Below, in pieces: positions 5,686 to 5,862 of a stretch of 5,862 nt of DNA. Source of the stretch: Deltaproteobacteria bacterium (lineage in GTDB: Bacteria > Myxococcota_A > Polyangia > Haliangiales > Haliangiaceae); assembly GCA_013696695.1 (NCBI GenBank), contig JACCYD010000885.1, positions 1 to 5,862 on the forward strand, given 5' to 3'. The notes beneath the pieces were generated by a model. It made no database searches, was not told the DNA's origin, and saw nothing but the letters and a program-made list of their open reading frames with translations. The position numbers and the translations under genes were made by a program. The first letter of the stretch is position 1. The number at the start of each line of letters is the position of its first letter.

Positions 5686-5862
5686 TTACTGGACCGAGCA
5701 CGCGGCGAGCAGCGTACCGGTGCGCGCGCTGTCGACGCAGATCAGGACGCGCAGCGGATTCTCAGCCTGACCGGTCTTGTTGCCGATCGCGAACGCGGTG
5801 GCGATCGCACCGGCTGGCAGCGTGACGCCGTGGATGACGATCGCATCCTGCGCCGAGCCGGT
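5686..5862 (-). CDS. DUF4397-like secreted protein, C-terminal end (5' end outside window)
   Basis: A frame too short to stand out enters from the right edge and ends at TAA 5688-5686, giving 58 residues. It reads as beta-rich sequence: VIHGVTLPAGAIATAFAIG, then LRVLICVDSA and a final LLAACSVQ. The LPAG...TAFAIG stretch followed by a strand ending in a Cys-containing LICVD matches the end of a DUF4397 domain, an extracytoplasmic beta-sandwich common in myxobacterial and actinobacterial secreted or surface proteins. Two cysteines (residues 41 and 55 of the visible part) could form a disulfide, as expected outside the cytoplasm. The gene runs in the same direction as the sigma factor and ends 26 nt before its ATG. 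Being next to a membrane-signalling sigma cassette, it may be a target or part of the same unit. The reading frame is convincing; the family call rests on a short stretch. Confidence 0.62.
   Translation of the reverse strand, partial: TGSAQDAIVIHGVTLPAGAIATAFAIGNKTGQAENPLRVLICVDSARTGTLLAACSVQ

Noticed and set aside
1..5862. CRISPR arrays, tRNA or rRNA genes, insertion sequences and phage genes
   Set aside because: No spaced direct repeats, no tRNA-like cloverleaf and no transposase or phage motif were seen on either strand; almost all bases are accounted for by coding sequence.

Overview
This is a high-GC window (about two-thirds G+C by eye), densely packed, with GTG starts, 4-nt start/stop overlaps and long spurious antisense frames. 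The gene content (a leucine-rich-repeat protein, an ECF sigma factor with an RskA-like anti-sigma, a DUF4397-type secreted protein, and a PEP synthase/PPDK regulator) fits a myxobacterium-like member of the former Deltaproteobacteria. That assignment is inferred from style and content only; there is no rRNA or marker gene here.

Layout. Positions 1-654 (+) hold the 3' part of a leucine-rich-repeat gene. Everything else is on the minus strand. Reading in the direction of transcription, from high to low coordinates: the 3' end of a DUF4397-like secreted protein (5862-5686); an ECF sigma factor (5659-5090); its RskA-type membrane anti-sigma factor (5093-4158, GTGA overlap, strong Shine-Dalgarno); a 95-nt gap; a 77-residue single-pass membrane or precursor peptide (4062-3829); a radical SAM/SPASM enzyme (3832-2480, ATGA overlap with the peptide); a membrane-anchored fusion of a ClpA-type N domain to a ClpS N-degron adaptor (2446-1682); a PEP synthase/PPDK regulatory kinase-phosphorylase (1645-833); and a 61-residue coiled-coil protein (836-651, GTGA overlap). 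The last gene ends tail-to-tail inside the stop codon of the leucine-rich-repeat gene.

How the genes may work together. The sigma/anti-sigma pair is a self-contained signalling cassette. The downstream block (peptide, radical SAM, Clp_N-ClpS, kinase-PPPase, coiled coil) has gaps of no more than about 36 nt and two coupled overlaps, so it looks like one operon or two nested ones. Two parts stand out. First, a small peptide gene is translationally coupled to a SPASM radical SAM enzyme, an arrangement typical of RiPP precursor/maturase pairs, but the peptide carries a transmembrane helix. Second, a ClpS adaptor is fused in cis to the very domain (Clp N) that ClpS normally docks onto, has no AAA+ module, and is anchored to the membrane. 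I could not match either to a named system.
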